From the NCBI RefSeq assembly GCF_002608075.1, contig NZ_LAHA01000037.1, forward strand, positions 1 through 64,000: DNA of 64,000 nt, given 5' to 3'. Both the position numbers and the translations under genes were made by a program. Under the pieces are notes generated by a model, which saw only the letters and a list, made by a program, of their open reading frames with translations, ran no database searches and was not told the DNA's origin. Origin of the DNA: Nostoc linckia z4 (GTDB lineage: Bacteria > Cyanobacteriota > Cyanobacteriia > Cyanobacteriales > Nostocaceae). Positions 8,521 to 16,240 of this stretch are shown piece by piece; within the stretch, counting starts at the first letter, position 1; each line of letters opens with the position of its first letter.

Positions 8521-8611
8521 TGTATTATTTTATTGATTTATTCCCAGACTGAGTAATAGCGATCGCTAAACTGAGAATCTGCAATGACTCGACATTTCAA
8601 GTTTGAAAGTT
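8521..8611 (-). pseudogene. Orphan C-terminal tail of an LRR protein
   Basis: Directly behind the stop of the gene at 8614, another frame reads Q-L-S-N-L-K-C-R-V-I-A-D-S-Q-F-S-D-R-Y-Y-S-V-W-E and then TAA. It aligns with the last residues of the gene just before it (KLSKLKCKV through HRYSPTWE). It has no start and is a second, broken copy of the LRR 3' end. Confidence 0.72.
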
Positions 8612-8613
8612 GC

Positions 8614-9978
8614 TCATTCCCAAGTTGGAGAATAACGATGGTAGTATTTTTGTGACTTAGCATTTACTTTGCACTTTAATTTAGATAACTTTTGAACCAT
8701 TTCTTTAGTTAAACGATTCTGACTCAGATTTAGAATTTGTAAGCGATTTATAGCCGGACAATTTAATAAAGCTTCTGCTCCTTTGTCGCCTAAATTTCCA
8801 TCTGATAAGTCAAGCCCTATCAAGCGATGGACTAACGCTGAACGTATAAGTGCAGTGGCAATTTTGTTATAATCTCTACCTCCTCGGAATCCTAAGTATT
8901 TTAAATTAGGAAAAAAGTTACCTGAAAACATAGGTGCTATTTCAGTAGCATTTGGTTGAGTATTGTTAGGGCCTTTGAAGAAACCTAAATCAAGATATTC
9001 TAAAGCTGGTAATTCTAGTTTATAAATCTGCTGCAATGTTTCTTTATTTAAATATCCATCGACAATTAATGTCTTAAGATGATTATGTCTTACTGGGCTA
9101 AATTCTAGATGACCACCATTACGGATTTCTAGGAATTCTAGATGAGGGTAAGTTTTCAAAATAGCGCTAATATCACCAAGTCCTCTTGGTGATATACTAG
9201 TGTCGATCCATACAGCCTTTAAACCGCTTAAGTATTCATGAATATCAAACAAAACATCAACAACATACTTAAATTTCTTACCATAGCCAAATTGTTCATA
9301 ACTAAGTTGAGAGATTAATACTTTTATCTGACTGATTTGTGGAGATTGCACTAATGATTGAGCTTGTTCGATACTTTTTAAAACATAGACATTTTCCGAT
9401 GAATTAATTATGCCTAGTTTCGGGTTAAATTTATCGCTTTGCCAATCTTGTAACCTAGTAAATAACTGCAACTTATCAAAGTTTGACAATGCGTGCTTTG
9501 TTTTTAAATCTGACCTGTTCTGCAATAATTTATAGGCATAACTTCGCACCTGTCCAGAGGAATCCTGTAAACCAGCAATTACTAAATCTAAACCTGGTGT
9601 TCCGTAATTTAATGCTTCCGAAATTGCTGCAATTCGTGTCTCTATAGTTGCACTTTTCAGACGATTTTTAACACCTTCAATTCCTCCTAATACTACACTT
9701 GTCATAGGTGATGGAGTGTTACCGCCTAAAATAGCATCAAATTCTTGGGGTTGATGTTGGTGATTGTTAGAAAGCAGCGATCGCTCTTTTCTGGCTGCTA
9801 AAATAGCATCATAAAATTCCGAAATATTCAGTTGTATTTTTTGTCGTCCGGAACTTTGAATTACACTATAATAACCACATTCTTTTGCTCGTTCGCTATG
9901 AGGTAGATGATATAAGAAGTTTTCAAGCTTTTCTAAGAGAGCTTCGCCTTTAAGCTTTTCATATTTAAAATTAGACAT
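8614..9978 (-). CDS. cyAbrB-like N-terminus, LGG module and STM4015-like LRR fusion
   Basis: 454 residues. Residues 1-70 (LKGEALLEKLENFLYHLP, then KECGYYSV, then LNISEFYDAILAARKE) match the N-terminal half of cyanobacterial AbrB-like regulators, but the DNA-binding AbrB half is missing. The shared module follows at about residues 76-165 (QPQEFDAILGG, VVLGGIEGVKNRL, HEAT-like, A-Y-K-L-L-Q-N-R). The LRR part comes last and ends in H-R-Y-S-P-T-W-E. The first ATG is used; an internal module-only start is not evident. It lies 18 bases after the next LRR gene in the same operon. The fusion is unlike any of its paralogues here. Function unknown. Confidence 0.83.
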   Translation of the reverse strand: MSNFKYEKLKGEALLEKLENFLYHLPHSERAKECGYYSVIQSSGRQKIQLNISEFYDAILAARKERSLLSNNHQHQPQEFDAILGGNTPSPMTSVVLGGIEGVKNRLKSATIETRIAAISEALNYGTPGLDLVIAGLQDSSGQVRSYAYKLLQNRSDLKTKHALSNFDKLQLFTRLQDWQSDKFNPKLGIINSSENVYVLKSIEQAQSLVQSPQISQIKVLISQLSYEQFGYGKKFKYVVDVLFDIHEYLSGLKAVWIDTSISPRGLGDISAILKTYPHLEFLEIRNGGHLEFSPVRHNHLKTLIVDGYLNKETLQQIYKLELPALEYLDLGFFKGPNNTQPNATEIAPMFSGNFFPNLKYLGFRGGRDYNKIATALIRSALVHRLIGLDLSDGNLGDKGAEALLNCPAINRLQILNLSQNRLTKEMVQKLSKLKCKVNAKSQKYYHRYSPTWE

Positions 9979-9996
9979 GATGCACCTAGTGATAAA

Positions 9997-11250
9997 TTAC
10001 TCGGCAACAGAACAATAGCGACCATGAATGTAGCTATCATCATCTTCTTTTTTCTGATGATTTGCCAAAACACGCACATCCAAGCCAGATAATTTATGAA
10101 TCATTTCCTGAGACAAAAAGCTTTCTGAAACATTGAGAATATCAAGATAATTAATAGCTTCGCAATTCAGTAACTCTTCAGCACCCGCATCACTCAACGT
10201 TCCCATCGACAGGTCAAGTACGCTGATAGAATTAATAATTGGAGAAGTAACAATGGCATTGACTATTTCATCAGTAAATTGACTATTGCGTAACCCTAAA
10301 TAAGTTAAGTTGGGAAACTTATCTTCAAAAAGAATAGGATGTATATCTTCAACCCAACAGTCTCCACCGTAATCTTCACTGCCAAACCATAATTCTAAAT
10401 GTTCCAATGCTGGCAGATTCATATTACAAATTTGTGCGACGGTATCCCGACTTAATCCCCCAGTTTCTACAATTAAAGCTTTGAGGTTATTGTGTCGCAC
10501 TGGTGGACTAAAATGTAAACCGTCGCCACCACGAACTTGTAAAATTTCCAGTTTAGGATAAGCTTGTAAAATCGGGCTGATATCACTTTGCTGAATCCAA
10601 GAAATTTCGCATTCATTATAAGCAATATTGCCAATAAAAACAGCTTTGAGATTAGTTAAATATTTTTTGGCATCAACTAAAGTTTGAACAATCTCACTTG
10701 AATCGCGTTCATAAGATTCTGCCCACAAACCAAAGACTAAAGCTTCTAATTTGTCAGCGTTGGGTTCTTGCAAAAGCCTACTAATTTGACTCGGTAAATC
10801 CTCTTCATTATCATACTCATATCTGAGCGCGTAAGCTTTGTTAACAGGTTCAAGAATACCTATATTTTTCTCAAAATCTACAACTTGCCGATTAGCAAAT
10901 TGAGTAATGTCAGACTCTTGATACTTCTCAAATCTTTCTTCCAAGTTCCAAGGTTTATATGTTTGCAATGCTTGTATAACTTGCGGTTCTATTCTTTGCT
11001 TTAATACTCGATAAGCAAAACGCCGCACTAATTTCGATTTATCTTGCAACGCTTGAATCAAAACATCCAACCCTGCATCACCATATTTCAAGGCTTCGCT
11101 GAGTGCAGCAATTCGCACATTAGCTACAGGATTTGATAAACAACGCTTAATTCCCTCAATTCCTCCAAGAACAACTCCATCTACAGGAGGCGGCGATTGT
11201 CCGCCAAGTACAGCATCATAATCTCTGGGTTGATTTTGATTGTCAGTCAT
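9997..11250 (-). CDS. Complete STM4015-like LRR protein with LGG N-terminal module
   Basis: 417 residues, the most intact member of its type. Residues 1-86 are the module (QPRDYDAVLGG, PPPVDG, VVLGGIEGIKRCL, HEAT-like, V-L-K-Q-R). From about residue 105 it follows the STM4015 layout: a region around ESDITQFANRQVVDF, EALVFGLWAESYE, ISPILQAYPKLEILQVRGGDG, LKALIVETGG, LPALEHLELWFG, FPNLTYLGLRNSQFTDEI, VLDLSMGTLSDAGAEELL, and the tail G-R-Y-C-S-V-A-E. It is the first gene of the minus-strand arm, with AAAGGT before ATG 11250 as a modest ribosome site. A recognition or substrate role is inferred. Confidence 0.88.
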   Translation of the reverse strand: MTDNQNQPRDYDAVLGGQSPPPVDGVVLGGIEGIKRCLSNPVANVRIAALSEALKYGDAGLDVLIQALQDKSKLVRRFAYRVLKQRIEPQVIQALQTYKPWNLEERFEKYQESDITQFANRQVVDFEKNIGILEPVNKAYALRYEYDNEEDLPSQISRLLQEPNADKLEALVFGLWAESYERDSSEIVQTLVDAKKYLTNLKAVFIGNIAYNECEISWIQQSDISPILQAYPKLEILQVRGGDGLHFSPPVRHNNLKALIVETGGLSRDTVAQICNMNLPALEHLELWFGSEDYGGDCWVEDIHPILFEDKFPNLTYLGLRNSQFTDEIVNAIVTSPIINSISVLDLSMGTLSDAGAEELLNCEAINYLDILNVSESFLSQEMIHKLSGLDVRVLANHQKKEDDDSYIHGRYCSVAE

Positions 11251-11546
11251 GTTGCTTTACCTTTCAAGTCTTAATTAGGGTTCCCAAAAACTTTATTACA
11301 AGTTTGCTCAAGTTGCGATCGCCCACAATTTGTAACAAATAACACACTCATTCTCTTGACTCAGTTTCTTTGAGGCTTGTGTAATCTCATGAAAAATAGT
11401 ACATTTGTTTTAGTAAATTAGTAAAGCCCTGACACATTTATTTGTTTGTGCTAGTGCCAGATGGTAATTGCAGTTAACTAGCAAAAGTGATACAACGGAA
11501 TAACTGCGTATTGCTTGAAAACCTTGAAAATATAGATATTTTACTT
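11251..11546. promoter_or_regulatory. Divergent intergenic region between the two island arms
   Basis: About 300 bases separate the first minus-strand gene from the first plus-strand gene. A HIP1 site (GCGATCGC) lies near 11315. A possible plus promoter is TTGACT near 11358 with TGTAAT about 18 bases later; it is weak. No operator palindrome was recognised. Confidence 0.45.
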
Positions 11547-11759
11547 ATGGCTGAGTATCAAAAAATTGAGTATCGCATCGGTAAAGATGGAAAAATTACG
11601 GAAACAGTGATTGGTGCTTCTGGTGCAAGTTGTACCAGCACAACGTCTGGAATTGAAGATGCTTTAGGAGACGTAGAAACTCAACAACTGCTTCCTGAAT
11701 ATTACGAGGGAGAAGAAAACGTCACAGGAACAGAACAACAGTCTCTCAAACAACAATAG
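11547..11759 (+). CDS. DUF2997-like small protein
   Basis: 70 residues when started at ATG 11547 (MAEYQKIEYRIGKDGKITE); an upstream in-frame extension is possible but looks non-coding. The pattern of a short beta-strand start, a G-K-I-T-E-T turn, a single Cys in GASGASCTS and a following helix (GIEDALGDVETQQL) matches DUF2997 proteins, which often neighbour Ycf35 (DUF1257) and AAA ATPases. The acidic C-terminus looks disordered. A Ycf35 and a Ycf46 gene lie at the far end of this island, which supports the call. It opens the plus-strand arm, 11 bases before the GrpE-like gene. Confidence 0.72.
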   Translation: MAEYQKIEYRIGKDGKITETVIGASGASCTSTTSGIEDALGDVETQQLLPEYYEGEENVTGTEQQSLKQQ

Positions 11760-11770
11760 GAGAGATACAG

Positions 11771-12430
11771 ATGCTTGCAGACATCATATCAGACCTCCAG
11801 GGAACCGGAATGTTTTCTCTGGAAAGTATTTTAGCGATCGCAATCGGATTTTTGGCGTTACTTTTGATTATTCCAGTAATTAACGCGGCGATCGCTTCTC
11901 AACCAAACAAGCGAATTGATAAGTTAGGGTTGGCGCAATCTCAAATCAAATTACTAGAAGATGAACTCCAAGCATCTCAACAAAAATACTTAGAATTAGA
12001 GCAAAAAATACAGCAACTTATTTCTGAAAAAGCCGCACTGCGTCAAGAAGGTGTGCGACTCCATGAAGAATTGCAACAGCAACGTCTACAACTAACAGAA
12101 GAATTTCGCACTTCCACATTTGAGCAATTGCAGACATTACTGACAAACTATCCCAGCATTCACCAAATGGTGAGTGTGAAACCAGAATTGCCCGTAAAAA
12201 ATCTGCTTTCGATGTTTACTCCTCTAGATAATCTTCTTAGTAAATGGGGTTACGAACAGATAGGCAAACCTTGGCAACAAGTCCCTTATAATTCCCAACT
12301 TCATCAACCAGACAATGCTGATATTACCGAAGGCGAATTAGTTTACATTCGATTTATTGGCTATCAGCATCAAGGAAGAATTCTTTGCCCTGCTAAGGTT
12401 AGCCGGAGTTTGCCGGGAGGGGGGAAGTAG
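11771..12430 (+). CDS. Membrane-anchored GrpE-like nucleotide exchange factor
   Basis: 219 residues. One transmembrane segment (residues about 17-40, ILAIAIGFLALLLIIPVI) is followed by a coiled coil (about 55-115) and a small C-terminal beta domain with GELVYIRFIGYQHQGRILCPAKV, which resembles the head domain of GrpE. Normal GrpE is soluble, so this one would bring its Hsp70 to the membrane. GGAGAG sits before ATG 11771. The partner is presumably the divergent Hsp70 about 130 bases downstream. The last residues (LPGGGK) run into a G-rich repeat. The GrpE call is moderately strong from layout plus neighbour. Confidence 0.75.
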   Translation: MLADIISDLQGTGMFSLESILAIAIGFLALLLIIPVINAAIASQPNKRIDKLGLAQSQIKLLEDELQASQQKYLELEQKIQQLISEKAALRQEGVRLHEELQQQRLQLTEEFRTSTFEQLQTLLTNYPSIHQMVSVKPELPVKNLLSMFTPLDNLLSKWGYEQIGKPWQQVPYNSQLHQPDNADITEGELVYIRFIGYQHQGRILCPAKVSRSLPGGGK

Positions 12431-12562
12431 GGAAGTAGGGGGATGGGGAGATGGGGAGATGGGGAGATGGGGGGACACGGAGACGCGGGGACGCGGGGAA
12501 TAACCAATGACAAATGACAAATGACAAATGACTAATGACTAATGACAAATGACAAATGACAA
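12415..12562. repeat. G-rich and CAAATGA tandem repeats between grpE-like and hsp70-like genes
   Basis: First come GGGGAGAT-type units (about 12431-12500), then nine or so TGACAAA/TGACTAA heptamers (about 12508-12562) running directly into the Hsp70 start codon. The ATG of hsp70 is itself part of a heptamer unit. No ribosome site is visible, so the repeat may affect translation of the gene. Confidence 0.9.
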
Positions 12563-14122
12563 ATGACTACAGTAATAATTGATTTTGGTACTAGCAATAC
12601 TGTTGTTTGTACGACTGATTTGATTACGCAAAAACCACGGACGTTGCGATTTGATTCGATGTCGCGGCGGTTTGAGGTTGGGGGCGAACAAGTTAGCGTT
12701 GTGCCGAGTTTGGTGTTTGTGGAAGGGCAAAATAGCATTTTGTTTGGTGAATCTGTACGTGCCAAACGCTTGGGGTTTGCCCAACCGGAACGCTGTTTTC
12801 GTGCTTTCAAACGGGATTTAGCAGCGGATTTTGTGCCGCCTCCGCGACTTTTGGATGGTAATAGTTATAGTGCTGAGATTATTTCAGAACTGTTTTTGTT
12901 AGAAATTTGGCAACAAATTGAACAGCAATTGCAGCCAAGCCACGTTATTTTTACGGTTCCTGTTGGTGCGTTTGAACGATATCTTGACTGGTTTCGCAAT
13001 TTAGCCGATAAGCTAAATATTCCCGCAGTGCAAATTGTCGATGAATCAACAGCAGCAGCCCTTGGTTATGCTATCAAGCGTCCTGGTACTGTGGTTTTGG
13101 TAGTGGATTTTGGTGGCGGAACGTTGGATTTAAGTTTAGTACGGACTGTCAGCGTCGCTTCCGAACAGCAAGCAGTACGCGCTGAAGTTCTTGCTAAATC
13201 TGATGCTTTTATTGGCGGTGTAGATATCGATACTTGGATTGTCGAACATTATCTGCAAAAAATCAATTCCTCCCGCGCTGAAGTAGGAGAAATCGGTTTT
13301 ATGAATTTATTGGAAGTAGCAGAAAGGGTAAAAATTCAACTTTCGACAACAGATGAAGCGAAAGAAGCTTGGTTTGATGATGAAAATTTTATGTCCCATG
13401 AATTGCAGTTACATCGGGACGATTTGGGCGAAATTTTAGAAAATCAACAATTATTAGAACAGTTAAGACAAGCGATAGATGAAGTGTTAGCGATCGCCCT
13501 TTCCAAAGGTATCGCTAAATCTGCCATCGAACAGGTTTTATTAGTCGGCGGTACTTGCCAAATTCCGGCGATTCAACAACTAGTAATTTCCTATTTCGGC
13601 AGACAAAAAGTTAAATTAGATAAACCCTTTGAAGCTGTGGCACATGGCGCATTAGCATTAAGCGAAATGACAGCAGTTGATGATTACCTGCGCCACAGTT
13701 ATGCTATCCGGCTTTGGGAACCCCACAGCAAAACTTATTCTTATTTTACTTTGATTGAAAAAGGAGCAAAGTATCCAGGGGCGCGTTCTGAAGCTTTAAC
13801 TTTGCAAGTAGCCACCGAAGGACAGCGAGAAATTCGCCTTGATATTGGCGAAGTTGCAGAAGTTTCCCAAGCAGAAGTTGCTTACGATTCTCAAGGCAGA
13901 ATGACTAGTAGCCACTTAATAAAACAAGATAGCTATCGTTCTTTAGAAACTCATCACCAACAAGTATGCGTCGCCCATCTCGAACCGCCCGGACAAACAG
14001 GAGTAGACAGAATCCAAGCACAATTTGAAGTCAACGAACAACGGGTATTAGTAGTAACGGTAAAAGATTTATTGACGGGGAAAATGTTAGTGGAGAGGGG
14101 GGCGATCGCCAAACTCAAATAA
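12563..14122 (+). CDS. Divergent short Hsp70 family protein
   Basis: 519 residues, about 110 shorter than DnaK. The actin-like ATPase core is intact: phosphate-1 loop IDFGTSNT (6-13), DESTAAALGY (160-169), VVDFGGGTLDL (180-190) and adenosine motif LLVGGTCQIP (326-335). Beyond about 385 there is a reduced beta domain and no evident helical lid or EEVD-like tail, so it is probably specialised rather than a general chaperone. It sits behind the membrane-bound GrpE-like gene and ahead of the module-protein genes, which suggests it acts on them. No J-domain gene is seen in the window. A copy of its 3' end recurs at 16160-16219. Confidence 0.9.
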   Translation: MTTVIIDFGTSNTVVCTTDLITQKPRTLRFDSMSRRFEVGGEQVSVVPSLVFVEGQNSILFGESVRAKRLGFAQPERCFRAFKRDLAADFVPPPRLLDGNSYSAEIISELFLLEIWQQIEQQLQPSHVIFTVPVGAFERYLDWFRNLADKLNIPAVQIVDESTAAALGYAIKRPGTVVLVVDFGGGTLDLSLVRTVSVASEQQAVRAEVLAKSDAFIGGVDIDTWIVEHYLQKINSSRAEVGEIGFMNLLEVAERVKIQLSTTDEAKEAWFDDENFMSHELQLHRDDLGEILENQQLLEQLRQAIDEVLAIALSKGIAKSAIEQVLLVGGTCQIPAIQQLVISYFGRQKVKLDKPFEAVAHGALALSEMTAVDDYLRHSYAIRLWEPHSKTYSYFTLIEKGAKYPGARSEALTLQVATEGQREIRLDIGEVAEVSQAEVAYDSQGRMTSSHLIKQDSYRSLETHHQQVCVAHLEPPGQTGVDRIQAQFEVNEQRVLVVTVKDLLTGKMLVERGAIAKLK

Positions 14123-14170
14123 TCTCCTCTCTGCGTCCTCTGCGCCTCGGCGGTTCGTTTAAAAAATAAT
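14102..14170. repeat. hsp70 3' end and spacer, source copy of a duplicated segment
   Basis: The last six codons of hsp70 plus the following spacer (GCGATCGCCAAACTCAAATAA, CTCCTCTCTGCG, GGCGGTTCGTTT, A-run) match 16160-16219 closely. The spacer half is also a dispersed genome repeat. Confidence 0.8.
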
Positions 14171-14189
14171 CGTAATTTGGTAAATTGCA

Positions 14190-15386
14190 ATGGCAAAGAA
14201 ACAGAATCAACCTAAACAATATGATGCTGTATTAGGAACTCAAAATTCTGCCCCAGTTGGTAGTATGATTTTAGGGGGGCTGGAAGGTGTTAAAAGCCGC
14301 TTGAAAAGTGTAGATATAGAAGCGCAAACTGCCGCACTAAAAGAGGCATTAAATTATGGAGAACCAGGTTTAGACTTAGTAATTCAGGCTTGGCAATATG
14401 AATCAGAAAAATTAAAGTGGGCTGCTTATTCGTTACTTCGCCACCGAGAAGAAGCAAAAGTTAAACAGTCGTTACAAGAACATAATCCCTGGTTAAAAAT
14501 CACTTGCCTCCGCACTTTACAGCAGAAGATACTGGTCACAGCTGTTGCCATTAGTCGAGATGGGAAAACTCTTCTCAGTTCTGGAAGAGGCATCACTGCT
14601 TGGGATCTGCATACCGGACAACTCCAAGCTTTTTCTATAAATAATTTTGATGTTAATTCTTTAGTTATTAGCCAAGATGGAAAAACTTTAGTTAGTAGAG
14701 GAGGAACTTATGACGGTGACCATAAAATCAAAATCTGGGATTTCCCAAGTGGAAAGCGTAAACAAACTTTAGAAGAATTTACTTACAGAGTTTTTTCTCT
14801 AGTTATGAGTCCAGATGGAAAGATGCTTGCCTGCGGTAGTGAGAATAGCGGAATTAATGTTTGGGATTTGCAGACAGAACAAATTATACGTACCATGAAT
14901 GGACATTCACACTACTTAGTTCAAGCGTTAGCTATTAGTGGAGATGGAAAAACTCTTGTTAGTGGTAGTAATGACGCAACTATTAAAGCGTGGAATTTTG
15001 AAACTGGAGAACTTATACACACTTTTAAAAAACATTCAAATGGTGTTGAATCTGTAGCTATTAGCCCAGACGGACAGACAATTGTTAGTGGTAGTAAAGA
15101 CAAAACAATTAAAGTATGGAATTTACAGACAAAACAGCTTCAGTTCACACTTGAAGGACATTCTGGGTGGGTTTATTGGGTAGTTATCAGCCCAGACGGA
15201 AGCACTCTTGTTAGTTGTGGTAGAGACAAAACTATCAGAATTTGGGACTTGCAAACTGGGGAATGCCTACGCATTCTCAAAGAACATACTGATTGGGTTT
15301 ATTGTGTAGCTATCAGTCCCGATGGAAAAACTCTGGTTAGCAGCAGTAGAGATAAAACTATCAAAATCTGGGGTATTAAGTCCTAG
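14190..15386 (+). CDS. WD40 protein with LGG module (first motif LGT)
   Basis: 398 residues. The module occupies residues 1-86 (NQPKQYDAVLGT, APVGSM, ILGGLEGVKSRL, HEAT-like, S-L-L-R-H-R). The first L-G-G reads L-G-T here, the only such change. About seven WD40 blades follow (ISRDGKTLLSSG, IKIWDFPSGK, IKVWNLQTKQ, IRIWDLQTGE), ending I-K-I-W-G-I. Blade sequences are close to each other, so the repeat array is young. The gene begins 67 bases after hsp70 and is probably in its operon. A binding platform is the likely role. Confidence 0.87.
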   Translation: MAKKQNQPKQYDAVLGTQNSAPVGSMILGGLEGVKSRLKSVDIEAQTAALKEALNYGEPGLDLVIQAWQYESEKLKWAAYSLLRHREEAKVKQSLQEHNPWLKITCLRTLQQKILVTAVAISRDGKTLLSSGRGITAWDLHTGQLQAFSINNFDVNSLVISQDGKTLVSRGGTYDGDHKIKIWDFPSGKRKQTLEEFTYRVFSLVMSPDGKMLACGSENSGINVWDLQTEQIIRTMNGHSHYLVQALAISGDGKTLVSGSNDATIKAWNFETGELIHTFKKHSNGVESVAISPDGQTIVSGSKDKTIKVWNLQTKQLQFTLEGHSGWVYWVVISPDGSTLVSCGRDKTIRIWDLQTGECLRILKEHTDWVYCVAISPDGKTLVSSSRDKTIKIWGIKS

Positions 15387-15497
15387 AAAAAGCGAGTCGA
15401 GAAAAATGTCTATAGACTTCAGCCTTTTTGTACTAGCTACTTAAAACGCTAAAATTGAATAGTAATTTTTAAATGTGTAGCTGCAAATAAAAAAATT

Positions 15498-16118
15498 ATG
15501 ACTCGTCGTCATCTTTTGCAAGAAGGGCAATCTTACACATTTCGCTCCTATTTTGAAATGCCTTATGAAGCAGACGAAATTTTAGCGGAATTGGGTTATG
15601 GTTTGCTAAAAACACGAATGGAGTTACCACGTAGCGATCGCAATTTAGAACGTTTGCCGGAATTACAACAGCGAATTGATGAATCTTTACCACTAGTTAG
15701 CTTGAGCAGCGAGACAGCACGACGTGAAACACTGGTAGCACCTACATTGCTGGAAGTTGCTCGTTATTGTCAATGTCAAATCAGGATTGAGTATCCATTG
15801 ACAGTAAACAACTGGTTAAAGGGTAATTTAGATTATTTCTTGAAAAGCAATCTAAGTTTATTGGTAGTTGAAGCGAAAAATGATGACTTAACAAGAGGCT
15901 TTACGCAGATGGCAGTAGAATTAATTGCTATTTCTGAAGTAGAAGAAGGTGAGATTTTTTATGGTGCAGTAACAATTGGTGATGCTTGGCGTTTTGGTCG
16001 CTTAGAAAAAACCAAGCAGCAGATTTTTCAGGATATTTCGCTGTATCGAATTCCCGATGATTTGCCAGATTTAATGAAGATTTTGGTAGGAATTTTAGAA
16101 TCAAGTAGTAGCGTTTGA
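15498..16118 (+). CDS. PD-(D/E)XK nuclease-like protein
   Basis: 206 residues. The core of a PD-(D/E)XK-type fold is visible: Glu86 on a helix (TLLEVARY), Asp112 (GNLDYFL), E-A-K at 125-127 after a hydrophobic strand (LLVVEAK), and Gln137 (FTQMAVEL). Spacing fits an active site. Such proteins are common in cyanobacteria, often unlinked to methylases, and are usually uncharacterised. It lacks the LGG module and sits between two WD40 module genes. It could be an effector of the island or an unrelated passenger. Nuclease activity is predicted, not shown. Confidence 0.65.
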   Translation: MTRRHLLQEGQSYTFRSYFEMPYEADEILAELGYGLLKTRMELPRSDRNLERLPELQQRIDESLPLVSLSSETARRETLVAPTLLEVARYCQCQIRIEYPLTVNNWLKGNLDYFLKSNLSLLVVEAKNDDLTRGFTQMAVELIAISEVEEGEIFYGAVTIGDAWRFGRLEKTKQQIFQDISLYRIPDDLPDLMKILVGILESSSSV

Positions 16119-16141
16119 TATAATTCGTGCTTTTACAGGGA

Positions 16142-16220
16142 AAAAGTTGAATGAAAAGTGCGATCGCTAAACTCAAATAATCTCCTCTCTGTGCCTCGGC
16201 GGTTCGTTTAAAAAAATAAC
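16142..16220. repeat. Mosaic scar: WD40 gene end joined to hsp70 gene end
   Basis: AAAAGTTGAATGAAAAGTGCGATCGC matches the 3' end of the WD40 gene at 18319-18344. It is joined at 16160 to a copy of the hsp70 3' end and spacer (14102-14170). The scar lies directly in front of the 696-residue WD40 gene and records duplication and insertion of module genes. Confidence 0.7.
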
Positions 16221-16240
16221 TATCATTTTATATTAATACA

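Noticed and set aside
12338-12810. Minus-strand frames near the hsp70 start
   Set aside because: They run through G-rich and CAAATGA repeats and antisense to hsp70; composition is repeat-driven.
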